NCBI GenBank assembly: GCA_036257565.1
Contig: DATAFH010000056.1
Span: forward strand, 3,535 to 67,534
Direction: 5' to 3'
Length of the DNA: 64,000 nt
Origin: DASSUW01 sp036257565
GTDB lineage: Bacteria > Actinomycetota > Thermoleophilia > Solirubrobacterales > Solirubrobacteraceae
Position 1 is the first letter of the stretch. Each line of letters starts with the position of its first letter. The position numbers were made by a program, and so were the translations under genes. The notes beneath the pieces are model-generated. The model was not told the DNA's origin. It did not search any database and was given only the letters and a program-made list of their open reading frames with translations. Of this stretch, positions 16,814 through 24,655 are shown one piece after another.

Positions 16814-17587
16814 CTAGCGCGGCGTTGCGAGCCAGAGGAACCGGCGGGACTGCGGGTTCCAGGGGCCACGGTCGTAGTCGCCGAAGCGCTCGGTGACCCG
16901 CAGGCCGGCGGCGTCGAGCAGCAACTCGAGTTCCTCCGGGAAGTAGATGTGCCAGTCGAGGTCGGCGATGCGGTGCTCGACGCGGCCGTCCTCGCGGTGG
17001 ATCTCGTAGCGGTTCGTCGAGTGGAGTGTCTGGGTCGCCGGATCGTACGTGTCCGTGTAGCTGCGCAGGAAGCGGGCGACGCCGTGGTCGGGTGCCGGGT
17101 GGTCGGCGTCGGCTCGCAGCGGAGGACACGGCTCGATGGCCTCGGAGAGGAAGTCGTAGTGGGGGGCGACGAGGTCGAAGGCGAGGGTGCCGCCCGGGGC
17201 GAGCAGCGACCGCACCGCGCTCAGGCACGCCATCCGGTCCTCGCGCGCCGCCAGGTAGGCGAGGGAGTTGAAGGAGACCATCACGAGGTCGAACGCCTCG
17301 CCGTCGAGCCCGGGCGCGCGCATGTCGGCTTCGACCACGCGGAGCGCGCTCCCCGGCGATGGCAGCCGCGACCGCAGCCGATCGAGGAACGGCGCGCTGC
17401 TGTCCAGCGCCACGATCTCGTCGGCGATCCCGAGCTCGGCGAGTGGCAGCGTGAGCCGGCCCGTGCCGCAGGCGAGCTCGAGCAGCCGCCGCGGCGCGCG
17501 CTCGCGCAGCACCGCCGTCCAGAACGCGAGGTCGAACGCCGGGTCGTCGGCGTTCTCGAGCTCGTAGAGCTCGGGGTCATCCCACAT
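16814..17587 (-). CDS. Class I SAM-dependent methyltransferase
   Basis: ATG 17587 (MWDDPELYELEN) gives 257 residues. Motif I is LLELACGTGRLTLPLAELG (about residues 35-53), followed by acidic motif II VALDSS, VVEADMRAP and the post-motif FDLVMVSFNSLAYL, then a C-terminal sheet with DLDWHIYFPEELELLL. The substrate cannot be told. The start overlaps the end of the MFS gene by 11 nt, placing it last in a three-gene operon. Confidence 0.9.
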   Translation of the reverse strand: MWDDPELYELENADDPAFDLAFWTAVLRERAPRRLLELACGTGRLTLPLAELGIADEIVALDSSAPFLDRLRSRLPSPGSALRVVEADMRAPGLDGEAFDLVMVSFNSLAYLAAREDRMACLSAVRSLLAPGGTLAFDLVAPHYDFLSEAIEPCPPLRADADHPAPDHGVARFLRSYTDTYDPATQTLHSTNRYEIHREDGRVEHRIADLDWHIYFPEELELLLDAAGLRVTERFGDYDRGPWNPQSRRFLWLATPR

Positions 17588-18797
17588 GGGCGAGACCCGC
17601 GGGCGGGGCGGAAGGGGCGGGCCAGGCGGCGCGCATTCGAGGGCTCGAGATCGCGATGACGCCCAGCATGCCAACTCCTGCGAGCGCGAACGTCGTCTGC
17701 ACGCCGCCGAACGAGATCAGCACGCTCGCTGCGACGAACGACGCCGCGAAGGCCAGCGACGTGAGCGCCTTCTGCAGCGCGAACACGCGCCCGTGCAGGG
17801 CGTCGGGCACCGCGTGGCCGAGCAGCAGCCGGTCGTGCACGAGCGCGAACCCGTTGCCGAAGCCGCCGAGCGCGAACACCGGCAGCAGGAGCCAGAGCGT
17901 CGGCGCCAGCCCGCAAAGAACGAGGTCGGCGGCCATGCACGCGAGTCCCGCGAGGTACGCCCGCCGCCACTGGAAGGCGTGCGTGAAGCGCGCCGTCAGC
18001 GAGCCGAGCACCGTCCCGGCGCCGTAGGCGGCGACGAGCGCGGCGAGGCCGGAGGCGCCCGAGCCCAGCACGTCGCGCGCGAGTAGCACCTCGCCGACGT
18101 TGGTCACTCCGGCGAACGCCACCGCCGCGGTCGAGCTGGCGAGCAGCAGCCGCACCTCGGAGCGCCCGCTGAGCGCGCGCACCCCGACCGACAGGTCGGT
18201 CCACAGCGAGCGGTACTCGGCGCGTGGTCCTGTCGGGCGACCCTGCGCGAGGCCGGCGAGCAGGAACGCGGACACCGCGAACGAGATCGCGTTGGCGCCG
18301 AGGAGCACCGACGGCCCGACCACGGTCAGCAGCCCGGCGGCGAGCGCGGGGCCGGCCGTGAGCCCGATGTCGTCGAGCGCGCCGTAGAGGCCGAGGACGG
18401 CCGGGCGGCGCTCGCGCGGCGCGAGGGTCGCGACGCCGGTCAGCGCGGCCGGCGTGAACAGCGCGGCGCCCGTGCCCGCCAGCGCTGCGGCGAGGATCAG
18501 CAGCGGCAGCGAGCCGCCGACGGCGGCGAGCGCGAAGGCGAACAGTCGCAAGAGGTCCGCGGCGATCGCGCACGTGCGCCATCCGACCCGGTCGACCAGC
18601 GCGCCGAGCAGCGGCCCGATGAGGATCGCCGGCAGCAGGTCGGGCACGAGCACGGCGGTGACCGCCCAGGCCGAGCGTGTGTGCTCGTACGCGAGGAGCG
18701 GGAGCACGACGTGGGCGAGCCCCGACCCGAGGCACGACTGCGCGTGGGCGAGGAAGAAGCGCCGGCTCGGGGCGTCGACGATCGCCGCCCGCAGCAC
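17577..18797 (-). CDS. MFS transporter
   Basis: The 406-residue protein has 12 hydrophobic segments and resembles MFS efflux carriers of the enterobactin-exporter/macrolide-efflux type (MFS_3): N-terminal RRFFLAHAQSCLGSGLAHVVL, LLGALVDRVGWRTCAIAADLLR as the signature loop between helices 2 and 3, and ALTGVATLAPRERRPAVLGLYG. The cargo is unknown. It directly follows the DUF5317 gene (1-nt spacing) and overlaps the methyltransferase; a resistance or export role is possible but unproven. Confidence 0.88.
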   Translation of the reverse strand: MLRAAIVDAPSRRFFLAHAQSCLGSGLAHVVLPLLAYEHTRSAWAVTAVLVPDLLPAILIGPLLGALVDRVGWRTCAIAADLLRLFAFALAAVGGSLPLLILAAALAGTGAALFTPAALTGVATLAPRERRPAVLGLYGALDDIGLTAGPALAAGLLTVVGPSVLLGANAISFAVSAFLLAGLAQGRPTGPRAEYRSLWTDLSVGVRALSGRSEVRLLLASSTAAVAFAGVTNVGEVLLARDVLGSGASGLAALVAAYGAGTVLGSLTARFTHAFQWRRAYLAGLACMAADLVLCGLAPTLWLLLPVFALGGFGNGFALVHDRLLLGHAVPDALHGRVFALQKALTSLAFAASFVAASVLISFGGVQTTFALAGVGMLGVIAISSPRMRAAWPAPSAPPAGLAHVG

Positions 18798-19355
18798 TCA
18801 GGCTCCCGCGGGCACCGTGACCCGCCAGCGGCGCGGCACGAGCCGCGATCCGCCGACGCCGTGCAGCAGCACGAGCACGCCGGCGACGATCAGGGCGTCC
18901 CCGACGCTGTAGACGTTGTAGAGCGGGAACCAGTCCGGGGTCGCGAACACGTCGCCCAGGAACAGCAACCGCGGGTCCTCGACGGCGCCGGAGTTGACGA
19001 ACCCCTCGGCGCCCGCCACGTGGCCGGCCAGCTCGGGGTCGGCCGGCATCACACCGCCGTTGGCGGCGATGGCCGCGAAGTTCAGGAGGCCGCCGAGGAG
19101 GATCACCGGCACGCCGGGCACCCGGCGGTTCGACCATGCGAAGGCCCCGAGCAGAGCGTAGCTGAGCAGGTGCGCGACCTCGTGCAGGTGCGCCGGGCCG
19201 CCGCCCGGGATCACGGAGATCACCACGACCTGGACGCCGATCCCCGCCAGCGCGAGCCACGGGCGCCGGAGCCGGAGGTCGGCGAGTGCCGTCAGTTTCC
19301 CGCGCGCGAGCGGGACGGTGAGCAGGCAGGCGATGAAGACCAGTCCGAGCAGCAT
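18798..19355 (-). CDS. DUF5317 domain membrane protein
   Basis: From ATG 19355 (MLLGLVFIACLLTVPLARGK) the product has 185 residues with about five helices. It shows the DUF5317 features: an N-terminal PLARGKLTALADLRLR segment, NFAAIAANGGVMPADPE and the lumenal DWFPLYNVYSVGDALIVAG. The family is typical of Actinobacteria and has no known function. It leads the operon with the MFS transporter and methyltransferase. A longer start at 19409 exists but its extra residues are polar and unlike the family. Confidence 0.85.
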   Translation of the reverse strand: MLLGLVFIACLLTVPLARGKLTALADLRLRRPWLALAGIGVQVVVISVIPGGGPAHLHEVAHLLSYALLGAFAWSNRRVPGVPVILLGGLLNFAAIAANGGVMPADPELAGHVAGAEGFVNSGAVEDPRLLFLGDVFATPDWFPLYNVYSVGDALIVAGVLVLLHGVGGSRLVPRRWRVTVPAGA

Positions 19356-19498
19356 CTCTCGACCGGCATCGGCGCGGCGCGTCGGGCGCTCACTCCAACA
19401 AGCGTCCAATTGCTCAGCATTGTCCTCGGGGGCGCCGATGAGTGCCGTGATTCAGGGCTTCCGGAAGGACCGGAGGCCACAGACAAGGAGGTCTCCAG

Positions 19499-19588
19499 AT
19501 GAAGGCACGCCTTTATCGCACCGCTCTGACCGTGAGCATCGTCGCCGTCCTCCTCGAGGGCCTCGGCGCCGGGTTCAAGTGGGGCTAG
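19499..19588 (+). CDS. 29-residue hydrophobic peptide
   Basis: ATG 19499 is preceded at ideal distance by AAGGAGGT (19486-19493), one of the best ribosome sites in the window. The peptide begins MKARLYRTALTV, contains one hydrophobic segment (SIVAVLLEGLG) and ends AGFKWG. It would insert as a single helix with a basic head. Its ends resemble those of the 9-residue peptide encoded 65 nt downstream (MK.LY....KW). It is too short for routine annotation; the strong site and the paired second ORF argue it is translated. The function is unknown. Confidence 0.6.
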   Translation: MKARLYRTALTVSIVAVLLEGLGAGFKWG

Positions 19589-19653
19589 GACTCACGTCCT
19601 GCCGACCGCTCTGTTCCGCACCGACCCTTCGATCCATGGAGGAAACGACACAC

Positions 19654-19683
19654 ATGAAGGTTCTCTACGGCCGTAAGTGGTAG
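19654..19683 (+). CDS. 9-residue peptide MKVLYGRKW, candidate leader peptide
   Basis: The ATG follows GGAGGA (19637-19643 region) and the ORF is ten codons including the stop TAG at 19681-19683. It ends with Lys-Trp, like the upstream peptide's FKWG. The stop is only 3 nt from the base of a very stable hairpin (19687-19737), which itself ends 12 nt before the GGDEF-EAL start. This geometry is that of a leader peptide whose ribosome can influence a terminator or block a downstream ribosome site. Regulation of the c-di-GMP gene by it is inference. Confidence 0.5.
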   Translation: MKVLYGRKW

Positions 19684-19686
19684 GCG

Positions 19687-19737
19687 GGAGGGTGCCGTGA
19701 GCCGCCGCAGGCGGCTCACCAGGGCAGGGCACCCTCC
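19687..19737 (+). terminator. Two-tier GC hairpin before the GGDEF-EAL gene
   Basis: Outer arms GGAGGGTGCC (19687-19696) and GGCACCCTCC (19728-19737) enclose inner arms GTGAGCCGCC (19697-19706) and GGCGGCTCAC (19710-19719) with a GCA loop and an 8-nt bulge. Twenty base pairs in total. No T-run follows, so it may be a pausing/attenuation or mRNA-stability structure rather than a classical terminator. Confidence 0.7.
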
Positions 19738-19749
19738 TCAACTCCGACC

Positions 19750-21807
19750 ATGCGCTTCTCCCCATTCAGAGTTGCGCCGCTTCAGGCGTATGTCATCGCG
19801 GTCATCGGCCTCGGCGCGTTGTGCTGCGCCGAGGTCTTTCTGCTTGATGGCGACAATCTCGAGCACCTGGTGTCGGCGGAGATGCTCGTCTTCGCCGTCT
19901 GCGCCCTGGTCGGCGAGCTCGTCCCCATCAAGGTGGTCATGCGAGGTGTCGAGGGCGAGGTCACGACCTCCACGACGTTCGCCTTCGCGGCCATGCTCGT
20001 CGGCGGCCCGGCCTGCGCCATCGTCGTCCTCGTCGGCGCCTCGTTCGCGGCCGACGCCCTGCGCCGCAAGGCGTTCACCAAGCTGCTGTTCAACGGCTGC
20101 CAGTACGCGGTCACGCTTACCGCCAGCGCGTCGGTCCTAGGTCTGCTCACCGACGTCCCGCGCATGGACGGGTTGTTCCACTTCGCGCCCGGCGATCTGC
20201 CCGCCATCCTCATCGCCGCGACGGTCTTCTTCCTCGTCAACTCGACGCTCGTGGCGACCGTCATCGCGCTCGTCCAGGGCCTGCGGATCGGGCGCTATCT
20301 CGTGCAGGACTGGTTCTTCCAGGTCTCCACGGCGGGCCTCATGCTCGGGCTCGCGCCGATGGTCGCGCTCGCCGCCGAGTTCGCGCTCCCGTCGGTCGCC
20401 CTGCTCTTCCTGCCGCTGCTCGCCGTGCATCGCGGCGGCCGCCAGGCGATCGCCAAGGAGCATCAGGCGCTGCACGACGCGCTCACCGGACTGCCCAACC
20501 GGGTGCTCTTCCGCCACCGGATCGAGCAGGTGCTCAACGCCGGCACGCGTGCGGGCCGGCTCGCCGCGGTGATGCTGATCGACCTCGATCACTTCAAGGA
20601 GATCAACGACACGCTCGGCCACCATGCCGGCGACCGCCTGCTCCAAGAGGTCTCCGAGCGCCTGCGCGCCTCGCTCGACGAGCAGGACATGGTGGCGCGC
20701 CTCGGCGGCGACGAGTTCGGCGTGCTGCTGTCCGACCCCCCGACCCGCGAAGCCGCCAACGCGGTCGCGCAGCGGCTGCTCGCCCAGCTCCGCGAGCCCT
20801 TCTCGATCGACGGCCTCACGCTCGAGGTCGACGGCAGCATCGGCATCGCGTGCGCGCCCGAGCACGGCTCGGCCGTGGAGCAGCTGATCCAGCGTGCCGA
20901 CATCGCCATGTACGCGGCCAAAGAGGGCGGCCGCGGGTACCTGTGCTTCGAGCCGCAGCTCGACCGCTACAGCCCTCGCCGGCTGTCGCTCGCGGGGGCG
21001 CTCCGCTCGGCGATCGCCGACGGCGAGATCGTCCTCTACTTCCAGCCCAAGGCCGAGCTGGCGACCGGCCGGATCGTCGGCGTCGAGGCCCTGGCGCGCT
21101 GGGAGCACCCGCAGCTGGGGCTCATCGGCCCATCGGAGTTCGTGCCGATCGCCGAGCAGACCGGCCTGATCTCGCCGCTGACGACGCACGTGCTCGAGCA
21201 GGCGCTCACGCAGGTGCGGTCGTGGCAGGAGGCGGGCGAGGAGCTGAGCGTCGCCGTGAACCTGTCCGCCCGCTCGTTCCTCGACGCGCAGTTCGCGGTC
21301 GAGATCCCGCGACTGCTCGAACGCACGGGGGTCGACGCCCGGCGGCTCGAGCTCGAGATCACCGAGAGCATGCTGATGCTCGACCCGGCGCGCGCGAAGG
21401 CGACCCTCGACCGCCTGAGCAGCATCGGGCTGCGGCTGTCGGTGGACGACTTCGGGACGGGCTACTCGTCCTTGGCGAACCTCAAGCGGCTGCCGGTGGA
21501 CGGCATCAAGATCGACAAGTCGTTTGTGATCGACATGCCGCACGACCCGTCGGACGCCGCGATCGTCCGCTCGACCATTGACCTCGCGCACAACCTCGGG
21601 CTGAAGGTGGTGGCCGAGGGCGTGGAGTCGCACGAGGCGTGGCAGCGGCTGGCGGCCCTGGGCTGCGACCTCGCGCAGGGCTTCCACATTTCCCGCCCAC
21701 TGCCGGCCGGCGCCTTGACGCGCCTGCTGGCCGAGCGCCGCAAGGCGGCCGAGCCGCCGCCGCCCGACCCGATCCCCTTCCGGGTCGTCCAGGGCTACGC
21801 CTCCTAG
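19750..21807 (+). CDS. GGDEF-EAL cyclic-di-GMP protein with membrane sensor domain
   Basis: The 685-residue protein has 6-8 hydrophobic segments in residues 1-228 (a MASE-like sensor), a GGDEF domain (240-400) with an intact LGGDEFGV active site at 319-323, and an EAL domain (about 412-670) with VEALARWEHP (446-448 EAL), LEITESML, DDFGTGYSS (566-574) and GIKIDKSF. Both catalytic motifs are complete, so it could make and break c-di-GMP. The allosteric I-site RxxD before GGDEF is replaced by DEQD, suggesting no product inhibition. No purine-rich ribosome site precedes ATG 19750; a strong hairpin and two tiny ORFs lie just upstream. Confidence 0.93.
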   Translation: MRFSPFRVAPLQAYVIAVIGLGALCCAEVFLLDGDNLEHLVSAEMLVFAVCALVGELVPIKVVMRGVEGEVTTSTTFAFAAMLVGGPACAIVVLVGASFAADALRRKAFTKLLFNGCQYAVTLTASASVLGLLTDVPRMDGLFHFAPGDLPAILIAATVFFLVNSTLVATVIALVQGLRIGRYLVQDWFFQVSTAGLMLGLAPMVALAAEFALPSVALLFLPLLAVHRGGRQAIAKEHQALHDALTGLPNRVLFRHRIEQVLNAGTRAGRLAAVMLIDLDHFKEINDTLGHHAGDRLLQEVSERLRASLDEQDMVARLGGDEFGVLLSDPPTREAANAVAQRLLAQLREPFSIDGLTLEVDGSIGIACAPEHGSAVEQLIQRADIAMYAAKEGGRGYLCFEPQLDRYSPRRLSLAGALRSAIADGEIVLYFQPKAELATGRIVGVEALARWEHPQLGLIGPSEFVPIAEQTGLISPLTTHVLEQALTQVRSWQEAGEELSVAVNLSARSFLDAQFAVEIPRLLERTGVDARRLELEITESMLMLDPARAKATLDRLSSIGLRLSVDDFGTGYSSLANLKRLPVDGIKIDKSFVIDMPHDPSDAAIVRSTIDLAHNLGLKVVAEGVESHEAWQRLAALGCDLAQGFHISRPLPAGALTRLLAERRKAAEPPPPDPIPFRVVQGYAS

Positions 21808-21820
21808 CCCGAAATCAGGC

Positions 21821-22657
21821 TCAGCCGGCCCACGCGAGGAGATCGGCGAGCGGGTCGATCGGCGCCGAGCCGTTGCCCGCATACCAGCCGTCAGGCCAGA
21901 TCTCGAGGTGCAGGTGGGGGCCGTCGGAGCGCCCAGTGCTGCCCACGCGGCCGAGCTGCTGCCCGGCCGCGACGGTCTGGCCCTTGCGGACGAGCACGGA
22001 GCCGTCCTGGAAGTGCATGAAGACCATGTCGCGGCCGTCGTCCACGCGCACCACGAGGTAGTGACCGGCGCCGTCGGCCTGGAAGGCACGCCAGGTGACC
22101 GTGCCGGGGCGGGGCGAGACGACCGGCGTGCCCGCCGCGGCCATGATGTCCTGGCCCTGGTGGGAGTGGCCGGGGCGGCCGGCGCCGAAGCGAGCCTGGT
22201 CGCCGCCGAGGCTGTACGGGCCGCGGACCGGGAAGATGCCGGGGGCGGCGACAACGGCCGGGGCCGTGACTTCGAACCGGCGGGTCGAGCTCCGGGCCGT
22301 GCCGCCTGACGCCACCGTGGCGCGGAGGCGGGCGGTGTAGCTGCCGGGCTCGAGCTCGGGGCGCCAGCGGGCGGTCAGCCGGCGGCCGATCCGGCGGCGG
22401 CCGAGGCTTCGCGTCGCGGCCCGGGTCCCGTCGCTCGCGAGGAGGTCCACACGCACGTACGCCTTCCCGGCCTTCCCGGCGATCCGGTAGCGGAGCGTGA
22501 GCGTGGCCCCGGGCGCGATCCGTGCGGGCGTGATCTTGAACGCGGGTGTGGAGAGCAGCGGGCCGGGGACGTACTCGGTGCCGCCCGTCTGCTGGGCATC
22601 GGCGGTCGCGGGCGCAGCCGCCAGCGCGGCCAGGGCCAGTGCGAGGGATCGGCGCAC
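21821..22657 (-). CDS. Secreted M23 family metallopeptidase
   Basis: GTG 22657 opens a typical signal peptide (VRRSLALALAALAAAPATADA) of a 278-residue protein. A beta-rich middle domain (residues 30-140) precedes the peptidase M23 (LytM) domain, with zinc ligands in GHSHQGQD (H-x3-D) and HLHLEIW (HxH). These enzymes cut cell-wall peptide crosslinks outside the membrane. A much longer open frame upstream to 22849 lacks a signal sequence. It converges on the GGDEF-EAL gene with 13 nt between stops. Confidence 0.88.
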   Translation of the reverse strand: MRRSLALALAALAAAPATADAQQTGGTEYVPGPLLSTPAFKITPARIAPGATLTLRYRIAGKAGKAYVRVDLLASDGTRAATRSLGRRRIGRRLTARWRPELEPGSYTARLRATVASGGTARSSTRRFEVTAPAVVAAPGIFPVRGPYSLGGDQARFGAGRPGHSHQGQDIMAAAGTPVVSPRPGTVTWRAFQADGAGHYLVVRVDDGRDMVFMHFQDGSVLVRKGQTVAAGQQLGRVGSTGRSDGPHLHLEIWPDGWYAGNGSAPIDPLADLLAWAG

Positions 22658-22791
22658 GGGAGGAGAGTCGTCGCCGGTGTCGACGGCCTCAATTGCTGCA
22701 CGCGATCGCCCATGGTCTGCGTCACCTTCGTTGCAAGTCTGCGCAGCGCGGTGCGTGGTGGCTTTTCGTGCGCTTGGCTGGGCGGATGAAC

Positions 22792-22966
22792 TGCGGCTGG
22801 ATAGGGAGGGTGAGGATGCGGGGCGGTTGCCGCGGGTCGCGGCGTCCACAAAGTGGCCAACCGCGACATCTCAACTCGGGGTTGGCCAGTTATGCATCGT
22901 GGGGGGCGCAGAACTGGACACGCTCGGCGGATGTGGTCGCGATTGGCCAGTTGGTGCGCGGTGAGT
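22792..22966 (+). repeat. TGGCCA-containing intergenic repeat, copy 1
   Basis: This intergenic stretch (22658-22984 has no gene) shares, in order, GGCTGG.TAGGG.GGGTGAGG, TGGCCAA.CGCGACAT, TTGGCCA.TTATGCA and CGATTGGCCA with 26971-27122, in the same orientation and with similar spacing. TGGCCA occurs three times as a palindromic core. It could be a protein-binding array or a decayed mobile repeat. Confidence 0.6.
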
Positions 22967-22984
22967 GGCGCTGAGCGGATCGTG

Positions 22985-23838
22985 ATGGAGCTCGCAGCGG
23001 GGAGCCATGGCGTCGTGACGGGCGGCGAGCTCGCCCGCGCGGGCATCGGGCGCCGGGCCGTGGCGCGGCGTCTTGGTGACGGTCGTCTCCGTCGCCTGCA
23101 TCGGGGTGTGTTCCTCGTCGGCCCGCTGCTCGGCGCGCGAACGCTCGAGGTGGCCGCGGTTCTGGCGGTTGGCCGGGACGCCGCGATCAGTCACCGCTCG
23201 GCCGCCGAGCTCTGGGAGCTCCTGCCGCCGTCGGAGCACCCCATCGACGTGACGGTGACCGAGGGCCATCCCCACGACCGCCGCGGCATCCGCATCCACC
23301 GCAGCCGCTCGCTCTTACACTCCTTACATGACGGTGTTTGGGTCACCACACCGCTCCGAACCCTCGAGGATCTCACGGTAACCGCCACCCGAAGCGACAT
23401 CGAACGAGCCGTCGAGGAGGCGCAGGTGCGACGTCTCGTCACGCGCGGCGAAGTCGAGCGACTACGCGGCCGCGCGGGAGCGGCGGCGCGAGGCCACGAG
23501 CCATCGCTAACTCGCTCGGAGGCCGAGCGCCGGCTTCTCAGACTGGTCCGCGCGGCGGATCTGCCGGCGCCCCACACCAACGCGAGAATCGGGCCGTTCG
23601 AGGTCGACTTCCTGAGCGCGTAATCGTCGAAGTCGACGGGTTCGCCTTCCACTCGACCCGCGCGGCATTCGAGCGCGACCGGGTCCGCGATCGGGCGCTG
23701 CAGACGGCGGGCTACACGGTGCTGCGCATCACCTGGCGGCAGCTCGTGCATGAGTCGGCGGCGGTGATCGCCGCACTGGCCGCGGCGCTGGCCCGGTGTC
23801 AGCGCCGCTCGGCGAGCTCGGTCATCACCGCCTCGTAG
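22985..23838 (+). pseudogene. AbiEi-like antitoxin domain / DUF559 endonuclease-fold protein, frameshifted
   Basis: ATG 22985 opens MELAAGSHGVVTGGELARAG, a winged-helix start typical of the 'AbiEi antitoxin domain-containing' actinobacterial proteins, followed by DGRLRRLHRGVFLVGP and a middle region with RTLEDLTVTATRSDIERAVEEA in two pieces. At 23613 (FEVDFL) the frame ends early in GCGTAA; the expected continuation VIVEVDGFAFHSTRAAFERD is in another frame and runs to 23838. A deletion of 1 or 7 bases, removing a WPE-like segment, would explain it. The C-terminal part has the EVDG...RVLRITWRQL pattern of DUF559/Vsr-fold nucleases. Its 3' end overlaps the convergent HAD gene. Confidence 0.7.
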
Positions 23839-24602
23839 ACCCCCGCGCCGTACCCCTCGGCGGTCACACGGGTGTTACCGGTCAACGCGTCGCGGATCGA
23901 CGGATCGCGCTCCACACCGTTGCAGACCAGCCAGAACGTCCGAACGGCCTCGGCGGCGCCGAGATCCTCGCGTGAGTCGCCGACCGCGATGCACTCCTCC
24001 GCCTCGAGACCCCGGACCCGCATGTGCCAGGCGACGGCCCCGACCTTCGACGCCGCGCGCGGGACGAGGTGGTACGCGCGCATGCCCTCGATCGGCGGGT
24101 GGATCCCGCCGTTGTCCACGAGCCGCAGGTGGCCGAGCCCGGCCTCCCGGAGAAGCGCGTCCGCCTCGAACGCGTCGACGTCCCCGCGGAACAGATGCGA
24201 GACGTCGCGGTTGCGGTGCCACGGCTCGTGGTACTCGAGCCGCCCCGCGAACCGCTCGAGCAGCAGCGCCGGCGCGCCGGAGGCCTCGATCTGGTCGAAG
24301 ATCGTGACCTCGTCCCGCGGCACGAGATCGCCGGTGAGCCAGTGGAGCTCGCCGTCGAGCACGAACCCTGCGCCCGCCTCGAACGCATAGCTCGTCACCC
24401 CGAGCATCCGGGCGTCGTGGAACAGCGTCTGCTGGCGCCGGCCGGAGTAGATGACGACCTCCGCTCCCACGCGCTCGCACGCCTCGAGCGCCCGCGCGCC
24501 GAGCAGGGAGAACCTCCCGTCGCCGTCGCGCAGGAAGGAGCCGCCCTGGCCGAGCAGGGTGCCGTCGAGGTCGACGTAGACGCAGCGGAGGGCAGCGGGC
24601 AC
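23799..24602 (-). CDS. HAD superfamily phosphatase (Cof/MPGP-like)
   Basis: The 267-residue protein has HAD motif I VYVDLDGTLLGQGG near the N-terminus, motif II in VVIYSGRR, a cap domain, Lys in AASKVGAV and motif IV GDSREDLGAAEAV. The cap position fits the IIB subfamily that includes sugar phosphatases and mannosyl-3-phosphoglycerate phosphatase. The exact substrate is not readable. It is divergent from the helicase gene with about 50 nt between starts. Confidence 0.87.
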   Translation of the reverse strand: MPAALRCVYVDLDGTLLGQGGSFLRDGDGRFSLLGARALEACERVGAEVVIYSGRRQQTLFHDARMLGVTSYAFEAGAGFVLDGELHWLTGDLVPRDEVTIFDQIEASGAPALLLERFAGRLEYHEPWHRNRDVSHLFRGDVDAFEADALLREAGLGHLRLVDNGGIHPPIEGMRAYHLVPRAASKVGAVAWHMRVRGLEAEECIAVGDSREDLGAAEAVRTFWLVCNGVERDPSIRDALTGNTRVTAEGYGAGVYEAVMTELAERR

Positions 24603-24655
24603 CGGTCAAGTATGGGAGCCTCGCCAGTCGCGACGGCCCGTAGAGTCAGGTGGCG

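Noticed and set aside
19588..19750. A c-di-GMP riboswitch before the GGDEF-EAL gene
   Set aside because: The hairpin is a simple two-tier stem; GEMM-type conserved nucleotides and the second paired element are absent.
20137..22254. A 705-codon minus-strand frame across the GGDEF-EAL gene
   Set aside because: The plus strand encodes a textbook GGDEF-EAL protein; the antisense product is low-complexity.
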